Shown: positions 44,570 through 55,472, counted from the stretch's first letter. The stretch: DNA of 64,000 nt from Staphylotrichum longicolle (GCA_019096155.1 JAHCVI010000004.1:372001-436000), one strand, 5' to 3'. Program-made: numbers and translations. The notes: generated by a model not told the origin, from the letters alone.

Positions 44570-46114
44570 CTACCCAGTCAATTTTGCATCCGCTCTCAAA
44601 ATCTCATTCAGCATGTCCCTCGTGACACACTTCTCCAGCGCAAAGCTGCTCGCCAGCTCCTCCAGCTCCTCCTCCGTCTTGCCTTCAAACAGCTCGGCCA
44701 TCTCCCACCCGAGATACTCGCTCATCAAGCACTCCCTCACCACCCGCTCGACCTGCCGATCAAACGTCCACGTGTTGGGGTACTTCTTGCGCAGCAGATG
44801 CGCCGGCACCATGTCGCGCAGCTTGGCGATGAAGGGGCCGTACACGGCCCCGTCGACGGCGCTCTTGTCCGCGACGCCCCAGAAGTCGAGCCCCAGGCGC
44901 TTCTTCTTGTCGACAAAGGGGCGCACCAGCCGCATGTAGGCGCTGTCCGGGTCGAGGTGCACCATGCCCTGGTACCCGACGTCCTTCCACAGCCAGATGC
45001 TCCACGACACGGGCGCGTCGAACTCGCGGTAGATGCGCAGCTGCTCGCGCAGCAGGGCGAAGCGCCGCTCGTTGGTCGCCGCCGCGCTCTCGGCGGCGTC
45101 GTCGCCGTCCTCGTCGCGCTCCTGGTACACGGGGCCGAACTCGCCGTTCCAGATGGGCACGCCGGCCGCGCGCATAAAGGCGACCTTGCGGGCGAAGCTG
45201 GCGCGCAGGTGCAGCCGCTGCGCGTCGGAGCCGTCGTACTGGGGGCCGCCGGGGAAGCCGAGGCGGGCGTAGTCGTGGCAGCTGTAGACGGCGTTGGGCA
45301 GCGCGTGCGCCGGGTCGAAGGCCGAGAAGTCCATGGCGTACGTATTGCCGTCGAGGAAGAGCATGTGGTCCGGGTCGACGGCGCGGATGGCCTGCTCGAC
45401 GCGCTCGTACCACGCCACGAGCCGCGTGTGCTGCGGGTCCGCCGGCTCGTTGAGGGGGTTGTACCCCGCGATGACGGGGTTGCCGGCGTAGTGCGCGGCG
45501 ATGGCGCGCCAGAGCTGCACGGCGCGGTCTTGGAAGTCGCGGAACTCCCAGAACAGCGCGCGCGAGAGCCCGCTGTCGCTGTGCCAGTCCTGGTTCTGGC
45601 CCCCCGGGACGGCGTGCAGGTCGAGCACGACGTAGAGGCCGTGGCGGGCGCATATGTCGACGATGCGGTCCAGCAGGGCAAATCCTTCTTGCTTGATCAC
45701 ATCCGGGTTGTCATCGTCCATGAAGTGCCGGTAGTTGAACGGCACGCGGAGGCAGTTGAGGCCCAGGGAGACGAAGAGGGCAGCGTCGGCGTCGGTGAAG
45801 AAGTGGTGGATGAAACGATCAAAGAAGAATGCGGCCTTCTCCTTGCCCAGCACCTCGGCGAGAGCTGCTCGGTGCTCGTGCTCGTGTCCCGAGTAGCCGG
45901 TGATAAAATTCTCCATGTTGAGCATGCCGCCCAGTCCGGCTCCTTTGAGGATAACCTTGTTGCCAACAGCGTTGACGATATCAACACCGCTGACGCGGAG
46001 CATGGTCAGACGCGGCGGCGTCTGTAAGGGCTCTGCTCGTAAGGGCTCTGCTCGGACGGAGGCATCTTGGGCAGAGCCAGTGATGGTCTGTGTTGTTGTT
46101 GCTGTTGTCGACAT
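44570..46114 (-). CDS. GH5 glycoside hydrolase, intracellular type
   Basis: Beta-glycosidase of family GH5, in the exo-beta-1,3-glucanase/cellulase group; the substrate cannot be fixed from sequence. One exon, 514 residues, from ATG 46114. Residues 1-35 are polar with no signal peptide, so the enzyme is probably cytosolic. Core motifs in order: GLGGMLNMENFITGYSGHE, LGLNCLRVPFNYRHFMDD, VVLDLHAVPGGQNQDWHSD, GYNPLNEPAD (acid/base Glu in NEP), VYSCHDYARLGFPGGPQYDG, and WNGEFGPVYQER (nucleophile Glu). Near the start a 15-base unit is duplicated (RAEPLRAEPL). A TATA-like box lies 73-79 bases upstream. The Zn2Cys6 regulator and a sugar transporter are next door, suggesting joint use of a beta-glucoside. 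A decayed copy of its 3' end lies at 39.3 kb. Confidence 0.92.
   Translation of the reverse strand: MSTTATTTQTITGSAQDASVRAEPLRAEPLQTPPRLTMLRVSGVDIVNAVGNKVILKGAGLGGMLNMENFITGYSGHEHEHRAALAEVLGKEKAAFFFDRFIHHFFTDADAALFVSLGLNCLRVPFNYRHFMDDDNPDVIKQEGFALLDRIVDICARHGLYVVLDLHAVPGGQNQDWHSDSGLSRALFWEFRDFQDRAVQLWRAIAAHYAGNPVIAGYNPLNEPADPQHTRLVAWYERVEQAIRAVDPDHMLFLDGNTYAMDFSAFDPAHALPNAVYSCHDYARLGFPGGPQYDGSDAQRLHLRASFARKVAFMRAAGVPIWNGEFGPVYQERDEDGDDAAESAAATNERRFALLREQLRIYREFDAPVSWSIWLWKDVGYQGMVHLDPDSAYMRLVRPFVDKKKRLGLDFWGVADKSAVDGAVYGPFIAKLRDMVPAHLLRKKYPNTWTFDRQVERVVRECLMSEYLGWEMAELFEGKTEEELEELASSFALEKCVTRDMLNEILRADAKLTG
46024..46053 (-). repeat. 15-base tandem duplication inside the GH5 N-terminus
   Basis: Two perfect head-to-tail copies of GTAAGGGCTCTGCTC (+ strand) at 46024-46038 and 46039-46053. 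They encode two RAEPL units and keep the frame. Confidence 0.85.
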
Positions 46115-46608
46115 CGCGCTAGCTGGAGAGCGTGAATGTGTTCTATAGCGGCCGGGACTGCCAGAAGCGCCCTTGAGGGCTCTGCTTTATATCCCATTTT
46201 GAGGATGGAGAACACAAGAGACAAGCTGTTAGTGCAGTGCTGCGGACGACGTTGCGGTCACACGCGCTCTCATGATGGACCGATGATTGGCGCCGCATTG
46301 CCCATCACATAGAGGTATGGGCCCGGCACTATACCCGCTCTAAGAGCGATACTCCGCGGCGGCTGACCCCACATTAGTGAGCGACATTCCGCGCGTCCAC
46401 CTTGTGGTTGGGTTGGCCGGGGCACCCCTGGTTACCTGTGGCACAAGACTTCAGGTGGTCTCAACATGGTTTTCAGATCTTTCGAGAGAATATGCCACAC
46501 TGGTCCACAGTAATCACGCATGTACGTCCCTGTAGGCAGCCTTGAACTTGATCCCACTTGACAATGCTGCTCTACCAGACTCGCCGCCTTGGGCCGCGCA
46601 GTTGAAGC
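46115..46608. other. GH5 promoter region
   Basis: Tandem arrangement: the regulator gene ends at 46609 and GH5 starts at 46114, both on the minus strand. Contains the TATA-like box and the CCGCGG site noted separately; no coding sequence. Confidence 0.45.
46187..46193 (-). promoter_or_regulatory. TATA-like box of the GH5 gene
   Basis: ATATAAA on the minus strand, 73-79 bases upstream of the ATG at 46114. A CCGCGG palindrome lies further upstream at 46354-46359 and joins two CGG half-sites of the kind Zn2Cys6 regulators bind. Confidence 0.35.
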
Positions 46609-48624
46609 TCAGGAAAAGAAACAGCCCGGCGCTGCCGCTGTCCGGATGCGTGCATGTGCCTGCTCGAGAACGCGGTGAATCTGGCGGAACTCCTGTGTCT
46701 CGGTGCTCCAGAAAGCCAGGAGATCAATTACCCCGTCCACCTCGGCCGCCCACCGCTCAGGCATACGCAAGTACGACATTCTGGTGCCCGTAGACCGACC
46801 TGCAGTGGCCTCGCGTGGGAGGAGGCTGGCGGTCGCGACGAGCATCAAGGCGCTCCGCGAGCAGGACCGCATCATGGGGATCGTGCCGTGGTGGCGGTGC
46901 CTGAATCCAGGCCTGTTCACAACCAGCCGCATGAGATGGTGATCCAGGGCCTGTTGTGCCAACCTCACGACATTTGCGAGCACTGGGCCCACATCGGCGG
47001 ACAAAGACTCTCCTGCATCCAGGCAGCCCAGATAAAACGCCAGAAACGGCCAGTACACCAGCTCAAACAGATTGATGGCGTGTCCCCGGAGGACAAACCG
47101 GCAGACATCGTCCTCCTCGGCCGGCTCGCCAAACGACAAGCACGTCGGCAGCGACGCAATCCACTCGCGCGCCTGCTCCTCGTGACCCGGCACCGCCTCC
47201 GCCAGGGCCGCCAGGAACTGCACCCTGCTCTGGCCCAGGGCGGTCGCCTTGTTGTGCAGGCCGACCATCTCGGCAGCGACGCGGGCCGAGAGCCGCCGGA
47301 GTGAGATCTCGGCCAGGTAAAAGTACCAGGACGTGCGCTCGCGGGCCAGCCTCGAGTTGATGGGCGCTCCGGCCGTCTCGGGCCGTGGCGGGGGCGGTGT
47401 CGGGAAAAACGGGGGGTAGAGCCCGAGGTGTGGGAGCTGATGCGGTGCCGAGAAGTCGGGGAGCCGGGAGCCGATGTCTCCGCCGCGCATCTCTCGCTCC
47501 TTCTTCCAGCTGGACCAGTAGATGGCCTGCTGAAACGTATCGAGGGGGTACGGTGGTGAATAGTTGCCACGTGTTGCCGGTGGGCTGGGAATCAGGCTGG
47601 TTTGCTGGTCGCTGCTGACTGGATACTGCTGCTGATGCTGCTGATGCTGCTGATGCTGCTGAGAGGGCGGGTGAAGGAAGGAGAACTGCTGACAAGCGGC
47701 GAGGGCCTGCAGAAAAAAGCGCCATGCGCGCACAGGTTGGAAAGTGCACATCATGTATACGCCTGACAAGAAGAGGCACTGGGCAGCCAGCGTGTCATCG
47801 GCGCAGAGAGCCATGCCAATCCGCTGCTGCGCCGCGGCAAAGAAACTCTGGGCGCTGGTATACGCGGGCGTCCCTGGGACGGTGTTGAGGCTAGGGCCAA
47901 AGGGGGTGGCGATGGCACCGAGAGCACACACGAGCGAGGCCAGGCACGACTCGGGGGACCAGTCCATTCCGTTGCCAACAGTAGACAGGATCATGTTTCG
48001 CGTGCCCGTCTCGTCGAGAACCGGGTTTTTGACGTGCACATAACTAAAGAAGTTGTCGAGCAACTCGTTGATACGCCCAGGCTCCATGTCAAGGTCAAGA
48101 CATCCAAAGACGGGCATGGGCGGCGCAGAGGGCGACTTCTCAGTGTCCGGCGTCTCTGACTGTTCCTGAAAGGCCGCAAATATGGACCAGGCCGCAATAT
48201 CTTCTGGACCCTGTGGAATGACATCTTCCAGCCTGGCGGGTTCTTGACCATCGTCCTGCAGCACTTCAAGCCGAGACTGCGATGCCTCGACGACCCTCGC
48301 CTTATTCGCGGCTGTGCTGCTGCTGCCCTCGAGCGAAACAGACCTCAGCAGTTCTTCCAGATCATCCAGCCGGTCCAGGATCTTCAGGCTTGCCGGGTCG
48401 AAGCTCGACAAGTCAACGGGCGACTGTATGCACGTGGCGCCGACCTTGATGCAGAACGAACATGACGGCTTGGCGTTGTCGCACTTGGTGCGCCGAGCAC
48501 GGCAGACTTGGCAGGCCTTGACAGCGCGCTTGCGAGGATACGAAGCGGTCCCGCGAGGAGGGGGCCGCTTGTTCCCGCCCACTGCGGATCTCAGGTCAGC
48601 CGCGGGGGCGGGGAGATCAGCCAT
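46609..48624 (-). CDS. Zn(2)-Cys(6) fungal transcription factor
   Basis: Binuclear zinc-cluster regulator, 671 residues in one exon from ATG 48624. The DNA-binding cluster lies near residues 38-65 and has the canonical spacing C-x2-C-x6-C-x6-C-x2-C-x6-C (CQVCRARRTKCDNAKPSC, then SFCIKVGATC), preceded by basic residues (YPRKRAVKA). A leucine-rich linker (LDRLDDLEELLRSV) could dimerise. The middle and C-terminal part is the Fungal_trans-type region, including FSYVHVKNPVLDE, GAIATPFGPSLN and ARTSWYFYLAEISLRRLSARV-like blocks. A Gln/His run (QQHQQHQQHQQQ, about residue 325) comes from a CTG/ATG triplet repeat. It is divergent to a sugar transporter and upstream of GH5, which makes local pathway control likely but unproven. 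Confidence 0.93.
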   Translation of the reverse strand: MADLPAPAADLRSAVGGNKRPPPRGTASYPRKRAVKACQVCRARRTKCDNAKPSCSFCIKVGATCIQSPVDLSSFDPASLKILDRLDDLEELLRSVSLEGSSSTAANKARVVEASQSRLEVLQDDGQEPARLEDVIPQGPEDIAAWSIFAAFQEQSETPDTEKSPSAPPMPVFGCLDLDMEPGRINELLDNFFSYVHVKNPVLDETGTRNMILSTVGNGMDWSPESCLASLVCALGAIATPFGPSLNTVPGTPAYTSAQSFFAAAQQRIGMALCADDTLAAQCLFLSGVYMMCTFQPVRAWRFFLQALAACQQFSFLHPPSQQHQQHQQHQQQYPVSSDQQTSLIPSPPATRGNYSPPYPLDTFQQAIYWSSWKKEREMRGGDIGSRLPDFSAPHQLPHLGLYPPFFPTPPPPRPETAGAPINSRLARERTSWYFYLAEISLRRLSARVAAEMVGLHNKATALGQSRVQFLAALAEAVPGHEEQAREWIASLPTCLSFGEPAEEDDVCRFVLRGHAINLFELVYWPFLAFYLGCLDAGESLSADVGPVLANVVRLAQQALDHHLMRLVVNRPGFRHRHHGTIPMMRSCSRSALMLVATASLLPREATAGRSTGTRMSYLRMPERWAAEVDGVIDLLAFWSTETQEFRQIHRVLEQAHARIRTAAAPGCFFS

Positions 48625-49239
48625 GGAGACTTGTTGGGTCCGAAGACGTGGGTGAGATCATGGACGGTGTCTGGAGGAAAGAGGGGTGAGCAAGTCGCAA
48701 GAGAATAGAACCGGGAGAAGGACGATAACTGGATGATGGAGGAGTGGGGTGGAGGAGCGTGGGTCTCGGCCAGTCGCGGAATATCGCTTTTAAGCACCGA
48801 GGTCTAGCCCCTGATGGCCCCTTTCGTTCAAGTTCACGCTAACGTGAATCTTGCTGGAGAACTTGAATGGCATGTGCCCAAAGTCTGGGGTTAATGCGGA
48901 GAGCTCCGCAATGGATTCTGGCCACCCCGAGCCACTGGGATGGGACAAGTTGTGACTGGTGCGCGGAATGTCGCTCAAAGACATGCCCTTCGCAGATTCT
49001 CAGATCACAGGGAACACCACCCAATAAACCAAACTGACACCGCCATAGACGACGATGTCTACACCGAGCATTCGGCATATAAGCTGAACATGTCTTCATC
49101 TGTCGCCTCGAATCCCTTCCCCCTCATTGCATCTCTTCCATCCAGCTTTATTGTCACTCCTCTCACGCGGTTCCGCTGCTGTGACAGTCAACGGCGTCGA
49201 CAACAACAAACACGATATTAATACTCAGACAGAACAACC
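48625..49239. promoter_or_regulatory. Shared divergent promoter of regulator and sugar transporter
   Basis: 615 bases separate the start codons of the Zn2Cys6 regulator (-) and the sugar transporter (+). It contains a perfect inverted repeat at 48833-48848, a CCAAT at 49021-49025 and CATATAAG at 49076-49083, the last two oriented toward the transporter. No coding sequence is seen. Confidence 0.55.
48833..48848. promoter_or_regulatory. Perfect palindrome TTCACG-CTAA-CGTGAA
   Basis: Six-base arms around a four-base spacer, inside the divergent regulator/transporter promoter and 209 bases from the regulator start. It is a good candidate operator for a dimeric factor. It is not a classical CGG-type zinc-cluster site. 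Confidence 0.45.
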
Positions 49240-50912
49240 ATGGCTGAGAAATCCATGGAGCCTGCACACGTCGAGGCCGCTGCTTCGGACAACCATGACA
49301 CCGAGTCCAATCTGAAGTCCGCCGTGGCCGCGACAGCCAACCAGCAGGAGCACGAGCTCACCCTGGGCGACCTCTTCCGCAACCACAAGGCCGTCATCTG
49401 GTGGTGCTTTTTCTGGGCCATGGCTGCAGTGGGATGGTAGGCTCCCTGGTGATCTGCTGGTGTCAGACTCCCTGCTAACAGAATCCTTCACAGGGGCTTC
49501 GATGCCCAGGTCAATGGTGCTATGATCTCGGTCGCTTCCTTTCGCCGAGACTTTGGGTCAGCGAGCCATGCCTCTCTTGTCATCCTTAACACCCGCAGCT
49601 AACATTATCACCCAGCCATGTTGAGAATGGCGAAGCCGTTCTCCCCGCCCCATGGCAGGCGGCATTCAACTGTATCAGCACTGTCGGCCAGTTCTTTGGC
49701 GGCTTTGCCTGCTCCTGGGTTGCCGACCGGACCGGCCGCAAGACCGCTCTTCTTTCCGGCATCGTCATTTGCACGGGCGGCTGCATCGGCCAGATTCTCT
49801 CCTCTGCACGCGGCGCCTTCCTCGCATCCAAGCTCATCCTCGGCGTCGGCCTCGGCTTCTACTTGACTATCGCGCCCCTTGCCTGCAGCGAACTCGCCCC
49901 CCTCGCGCTGCGTGGTTCTGCAACCGCAGGCGTCAACCTTGGTGTCGCGATTGGCCAACTACTCTCCAATGCCGTCGTCAAAGGCTTCGGCGAGCGGGAC
50001 GACCGCTGGGCGTACCGCGCCCCCTTCGCGATCCAGCTCTTCTTTGCCGCCTTCCTGCTTCTCGGTCTGCCCTTTTCGCCCGAGAGTCCCTGGTATCTAG
50101 CGCGCAAGGGAATGCGCGAGCGCGCCGCGGCGTCGCTACGCACGCTGTACGGAGGATGTTACGACGTGGACAAGGGCCTGACCATGCTGGATGCCACGAT
50201 CCAGGAAGAAGCGATGAGCGAGAACGCCGAGAAGAGCTTCCTTGACTGCTTCCGCGGCACCAACCGGCTGCGCACCGGCATCTCGACAGGCGTGTTCCTC
50301 TGCCAGCACATGGTGGGCATCATCTTCGTGCTCGGCTACTCCACCTACTTCTTCCAGCTGGCTGGGCTCGACCCGTCCAACAGCTTCGACCTCGGCGTGG
50401 GCGTCACGGCGTGCGGCGTGCTGGGCAATATCCTCAGCTGGTTCGTCGTCGAGCGCTACGGCCGCCGCAGCATCTTCCTGTCGGGCATGGCCTCGCTGAC
50501 GGTGATCCTTCTGCTCATCGGCATCATGGATGTGGTTCCCACTGGCGCGGCCAAGTGGGTACAGGCGGCGGTGACGGTCATCTACGCCTTCGTCTACTTC
50601 CTGACCATTGGTGCCATGGCGTTTGCCATCCTCGGCGAAGCGTCAAGCACCGTACTGCGGGCTAAGACCATCTCCTTGGCCACGGCAACGCAGGCCCTGT
50701 GCGGGATCGCAATGAACTTTGCCATCCCGTACATGGTCAACCCCGACGAAGGGAACCTCAAGGGCAAGGTCGGCTTCATCTTTGGCGGTCTGGCGCTGGT
50801 GGGAACCATTGGCAGCTACTTTTATGTTCCGGAGCTCAAAGGCAAAACCTTTGATGAGATTGACCGTTTGTTTGCTGCCAAGGTTCCGCCGAGGAAGATG
50901 GGGCAGATGTAA
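49240..50912 (+). CDS. MFS sugar transporter (sugar porter family)
   Basis: Plasma-membrane sugar/H+ symporter of the major facilitator superfamily, closest in feel to fungal alpha-glucoside or general hexose permeases; the substrate is not provable here. Exons 49240-49436, 49494-49556 and 49616-50912 give 518 residues. The polar N-terminus is followed by about twelve TM helices. Sugar-porter marks: GFDAQVNGAMISV (TM1), ADRTGRKTAL (loop 2-3), LGVGLGFYLTIAPLACSELAPLALRG, PESPWYLARKG (end of the first half), VERYGRRSIFLSG, and C-terminal VPELKGKTFDEIDRLF. It is transcribed away from the Zn2Cys6 regulator with which it shares a promoter region, and GH5 follows on the other side of the regulator. 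Confidence 0.92.
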
Positions 50913-51346
50913 GGGTGCTTGTTGTTCATTGGGCATCAGAACGAAGAGAGGAGAGGGGAAGGCCTGTCGAGACTTGGACTATACTATTCAGTAGCTATAT
51001 GTAGTACGTTATATATCTAAAACCCTGTTCCTTGACAAGTTGAGTCTAGATGTTTGTAAGCCTTGATAGAGCCATAGGAAGATGGACGTACACTTCGACA
51101 TGGATGTAGGGGTAACGGGGCTGGATTCGCAAGGGATGTGCCGTGACTATCCACCTCAAAGAAGCGGCCACCATGCATCGGTACCCTAGTTATTCTATGA
51201 CAGACAGGTGCAAGCTGGAAAACCTCATCCTCCTCCAACCATGTTGTCACGTCAATTCAAACCAAGAAAAATAAAAAGAACCATGGAAAGATACGACCAA
51301 CAATCCCCTCTGCCTTTAGCACCCCCTACCCACCCGCGGCCTAAGC
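50913..51346. other. Convergent intergenic region
   Basis: 3' flanks of the sugar transporter (+) and the second CorA-like gene (-). AT-rich at about 50985-51020; no gene seen. Confidence 0.4.
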
Positions 51347-53154
51347 TCACTCAAGATTCCGCGTCGCCGCCTTTTTCAGCGTCTTCTCTCTCATCGACAT
51401 CAAAATATGCCTCTCCATGTTCTCGATCCCCATCTCGATTTCTACATCCTCCTGCGCGTAACGCGTACTGCGCCGACGGTCCCACCACCGCCACCACACG
51501 ACGAGCAGCAGCGTCAGCGGGACCGTGATGGCAAAGTAGATCCATAGCATAGGGGAGACAAAAGACGACCGGCTGTCGCTGGCCCCCGCAACAGGAGGAG
51601 AGGTGGTATTGTCGTTGTTGCCGCCGGGGGTGAAATCGAAGAAGGACATGCTGAAGATGGAGGCGAGGTAGGTGGCCGGTAGGAAGATGGCACCAAACAA
51701 GGAGATCATTGATGTGCCCTCGCGGCCAGCGGTATGGGCAAGGCGGCTTTGTACTCCGGCCATTTGCAGGCCCAGTTTGGAATCCTTGTGGGCGATGATA
51801 TTGGCAAGCTAGAAGAGGGCGACAAGGGACGGTTAGTTTTGTTTGCGTGGTTCCCAAAGGGGGGTAGGAAGGGGAGGGCGACGTACTGCCATTCGTTGAT
51901 TCGCCAGTCGCTCAATCGTTGCGTCGGCATAGTTCTCAATACCCGTGAGTCTAGCAGTATAGAACTCCAGCCGAGCTAGGAGACTACGGTGTAGCTTGTG
52001 GACCTCGCCTCCGACGCCGCCATGCGCTCGGTTATCACACGCCTGGCCCCAAAAGCGGTCCATGGCACCGTGGATTCCCTTGATGATCTCCTTGTAAGCC
52101 TGGGGGCGCACCCAGAGCACCTGGGCGTGGCACTCGACGAGGTCGCGGTTGATCTGATCGACGTCGAGTATGGAGTTGCTTTCAGCGGTCACGAAGTCGC
52201 GCACGCAAAGAACATCCTCGAGGTTGCACAGCCAGTTGCGGGCGTCGCGATGTCTCTTCTCTGTTTTGCCAAACACGTTGTGGTTGAGAATGATGACAGG
52301 GAGCAGGAAGGGGTGTAGGATCTGGGAAGCGCAGGTGCGCAGGCGCTTGATACTCTCAATCATATCCGTCGTCGGGGTACCCTTGGCATAGCCCTCAGTA
52401 ATATTAGTACGGAACGAGTGCGATAGCACTAGCTCCCAGCCACGAGTAAACCCCTTTTTACGGACGTCGGACTTGCGGAAGATGATTTCTAAGAGCGACT
52501 GGTTAGCACGGAATAGCTATACGCGAGCAACATGTAGGCAAGAGGATTTACGCAAATGCGGGTCCTCGTCGTCCTGGTCAAGGGCAGCCCAGAAGAAGGG
52601 GCCAACAACGCTAGTGCTTTCGATCGCACAGAAGGGGAGGCGCATAGCCCGAACCATATCCTCGTATAGCTCGTGGGGCAACGAGATATGACCGGGGGCA
52701 AAGGTCTCGGGGTGCTTCGCGTTGAGTTGGAGGCTGAGGTGCTGCTTAGTATGCTCCCTTGTACGGAGGGAGAGACCGCAATTCACTTACATCAAGCGCA
52801 TACCGCCAACCAAGTTGACGCCGTTGCAGAGCTCGGGGGGAGCGAATGTGACCTGGAAGCCCCAGTCAGCTCAAGTTACTGTTACATCGTTGCAGAAATA
52901 GGAAGCCTAGGTTGTCTTTTACCCTTCGACGCAGAAAGTTGCGAAGCTCGTCGGGCAGCTCCTCAGGGCGAAACTCGTGCTCTTCCGACGTGTTGTACGA
53001 GGGATCCTGGACAAGAGATATGAGTCAGTTACAAAAGTAACTCCCCTCGCCGAGGCAATGAACGTACCGAGTAACTGAGAATCTCGAGATAGCTCGTCGC
53101 TTCGTTTACGCATTTACAATCGGCCATGTAGGCCCGAAACATGCTGTCGTCCAT
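51347..53154 (-). CDS. CorA-like Mg2+ transporter family protein, smaller type
   Basis: Second CorA-like protein of the window, about 492 residues from exons 53154-53068, 53006-52923, 52852-52791, 52733-52552, 52488-51887 and 51808-51347. The N-terminal half is soluble (RPEELPDELRNFLRRR; HISLPHELYEDMVRAMRLP; SVVGPFFWAALDQDDEDPH). A helical part follows (LCNLEDVLCVRDFVTAES; LLARLEFYTARLTGIENYAD) that runs into LANIIAHKDSKLGLQMAG. The C-terminus holds two TM helices: TSMISLFGAIFLPATYLASIFS followed by FDF, and SPMLWIYFAITVPLTLLLVVWW. The LPATY.ASIFSMSFF block is typical of fungal CorA-like proteins and stands where CorA has GMN. Ion transport is inferred from fold only. All exons join in frame. 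Confidence 0.87.
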
Positions 53155-54553
53155 TATGTCGTTGCTGTCTCTGTTGCACGCCCGGAAAAGGGTCTTGGAC
53201 AACTACCTACAGAGGTCTAACGGCGAAGAAGGTTATTGTTCCACAGCAGTTCCAACCCGCGTGAGATTGAAGATTCCAACGCGCCGGGCGGGGTCTGTTT
53301 CTGCCTTGCAGGCTGAACTGCGCTAGACTGGGGCGGCTAGGGGCGCAGCCCAGCCGCGCCTTGTCCGATCCCACGCATCTTTGGCACAGCCCTCAATCCT
53401 GCAGCATAGGTAGCTGACGCCTCCGACACCTCTGTGGCCTGTCAGTCGTCAAGCAAGGTGGCACTGGAAAACACCACTTCCCGGAGCAGCCCGTCGTTCC
53501 CACAGGTTGATCTCAACTTGTTTCCTACTGGGAGCTCTTTAAAGCTTAGCCGTGCTTCTATCTGTCCTCTGGACGACGAAAGCGTCCTTAAACTGCAACC
53601 GCAATACACCGTCGCCCAAGTCAACCTTTCCTCGGAACACATGTTTTTCTTCCTTTGCTTACTCTAGCTTCTCCGCCGAAGCCCTCACAAAGAAAGTCGC
53701 CTGAATATGGAACGCGCGACCAATGCCTCGCTTGCTGCTGCTATTACATTTTGAGCGGTATTGGCCTCGACAGCGATATCGAGTCTGACGTCTGCTGAAG
53801 ACCTCAAGATGCTCCCAAGTATCGTCTGTCGAGGCGACAATCAGTAGACCCAGGGGCATCTGCTGTTTTAGATGTCACTCAAGTTACTTAAATGAAACAG
53901 TCGGGAACTGCTGGCTGAGACTGCTGAGGTTGTGTGGAGCGCCTCGATAGCCTGGGAATCGCACATATGTCCGTGATTCCAACTGCTCTCACCCTGAGTC
54001 ACCAAATAGGTATTGTGCTTGCTGCAAGGTGATGAGCGTGGACCGATGCTCGAGTCCTGTATTCACACTGGATGGGCGTGCTGAAGTAAGGCTCGCGCGA
54101 AAAGGTTGGAAACCCGGTCTGCATGGGACCATTCTTCGAAGTGAGAGAGCTGCTATCCCCCCCTATCGCGACAAGACAGCATCTTGGCAACCTGAGTGCG
54201 GCTTTGCGAGTTCTTTCTCCAACCCAGATATTTGTACCTCTCCCGACCCCCCTTAATATTTCAGCCAAATTAACCCAGCTATGTGACGGCTATACGAAGG
54301 CTTGTGCAAGAAAAAAAACGCCATGGATTGAAGATGTCATGTCTCCATTGACGTCGGCGTCATCGTTACCCACTCTTCCAACTCAAGCTCCTTGGCAAAC
54401 CAACTCTCTTGAGCACATATTTGAACCTCAGCTGCGGCACCAATCTTAAAGACCACACACCTCTGTCAAAGTCAATTCATCGATCGACAGTGATTCTCAA
54501 AATTCCGCCCCATTTTTTTACCAACCTTAACTCCTTCACACGGCAAAACAGTA
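53155..54553. other. Intergenic region of 1.4 kb
   Basis: Divergent promoters of the CorA-like gene (-) and the amidotransferase-like gene (+). Short open frames on both strands have no start, splice or family support. I see no repeat or RNA gene. Confidence 0.4.
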
Positions 54554-55472
54554 ATGGGTGGCGAAAACGGAACCAACTCCGACAAGCCAGTTGTACGGAT
54601 GGTGGTCCTCGAGACCGATGAGCCGCACCCAGAAACCAAGTCCCGAAAGGGCAGATTCGGCGAGATCCTTCACGACCATTTCAAAAATGCTGGAGACGCT
54701 CATGACCCCCCACTCGGGATTGAGACCGACATGAGGTACATTGTCACTGAGAAAGGGGGGACCATGCCCAAATACGAAGAGTTTAAGGACTGCCACGCCC
54801 TCCTGATTACAGGGAGCATGTACAGCGCCTCTGGTAACGACCCTTGGATCTTGGACCTCCTCGCCCTGCTCAAAGGTAACAACAAACAACACCCCTCTCT
54901 CTCTCCCCCCAACACGACGTCAACATCCCCGCTGACCTCTCCCAGAACTCTGGCTCCACCACCCTAAGATGCACTTCTCAGGCGTCTGCTTCGGCCACCA
55001 ACTCCTCTGCCGCCTCCTCGGCTCCGAAATCAAGTCCGCTGCGCCCACCGACTGGGAGCTGGCACACTCCAAGATCGACCTCAACCGCGTCGGCCAGAGG
55101 CTCTTCCGGACGGACGACCCCGCCGTCTTCCTCCACCAGATGCACCAGGACTACGTCGTCGCGGCCCCCACGCCCGAGGGCTCAGGCGACCTGCTCCCCG
55201 CCGACACCAACGTCGAGGTGTGGGGCCACAGCGAGCACACCAAGGTGCAGGGGGTGTACATCAGGGGCAGGCTGTTCACGACGCAGGCGCACCTTGCGTT
55301 TGACGAGGGGATGGTCAAGAGCCAGATCGAGATGCGCGTGGAGAGCGGCGGGATTGAGGATACCGAGCATGCGGATCAGGCGAAGGAGACGGGGGATATG
55401 GATCATGATGGTGATAAGGTGGCGGCGGCGATTCTGAGGTTCTTTCACGATGAGGATGAGGGGATTGAGTAA
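54554..55472 (+). CDS. Class I glutamine amidotransferase-like protein
   Basis: GATase1-fold protein, related to fungal stand-alone glutamine amidotransferase-like proteins; the substrate or partner is unknown. Exons 54554-54875 and 54946-55472 give 282 residues from ATG 54554 (MGGENGTNSDKPVVRMVVLETD). The nucleophile elbow is GVCFGHQLLCRLLG with the catalytic Cys. The preceding oxyanion-type stretch is HALLITGSMYSASGNDPW, and the later HQMHQDYVV and FTTQAHLAFDEGM occupy the positions of the His-containing end of the triad. The classical HPEF is changed to AHLAF, so full glutaminase activity is uncertain. The C-terminal tail is acidic. No signal or TM segment. Confidence 0.87.

Noticed and set aside
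44798..46027. Forward frame of 409 codons opposite GH5
   Set aside because: Val/Glu/Arg-rich antisense shadow of a GC-rich gene; GH5 catalytic motifs are on the minus strand.
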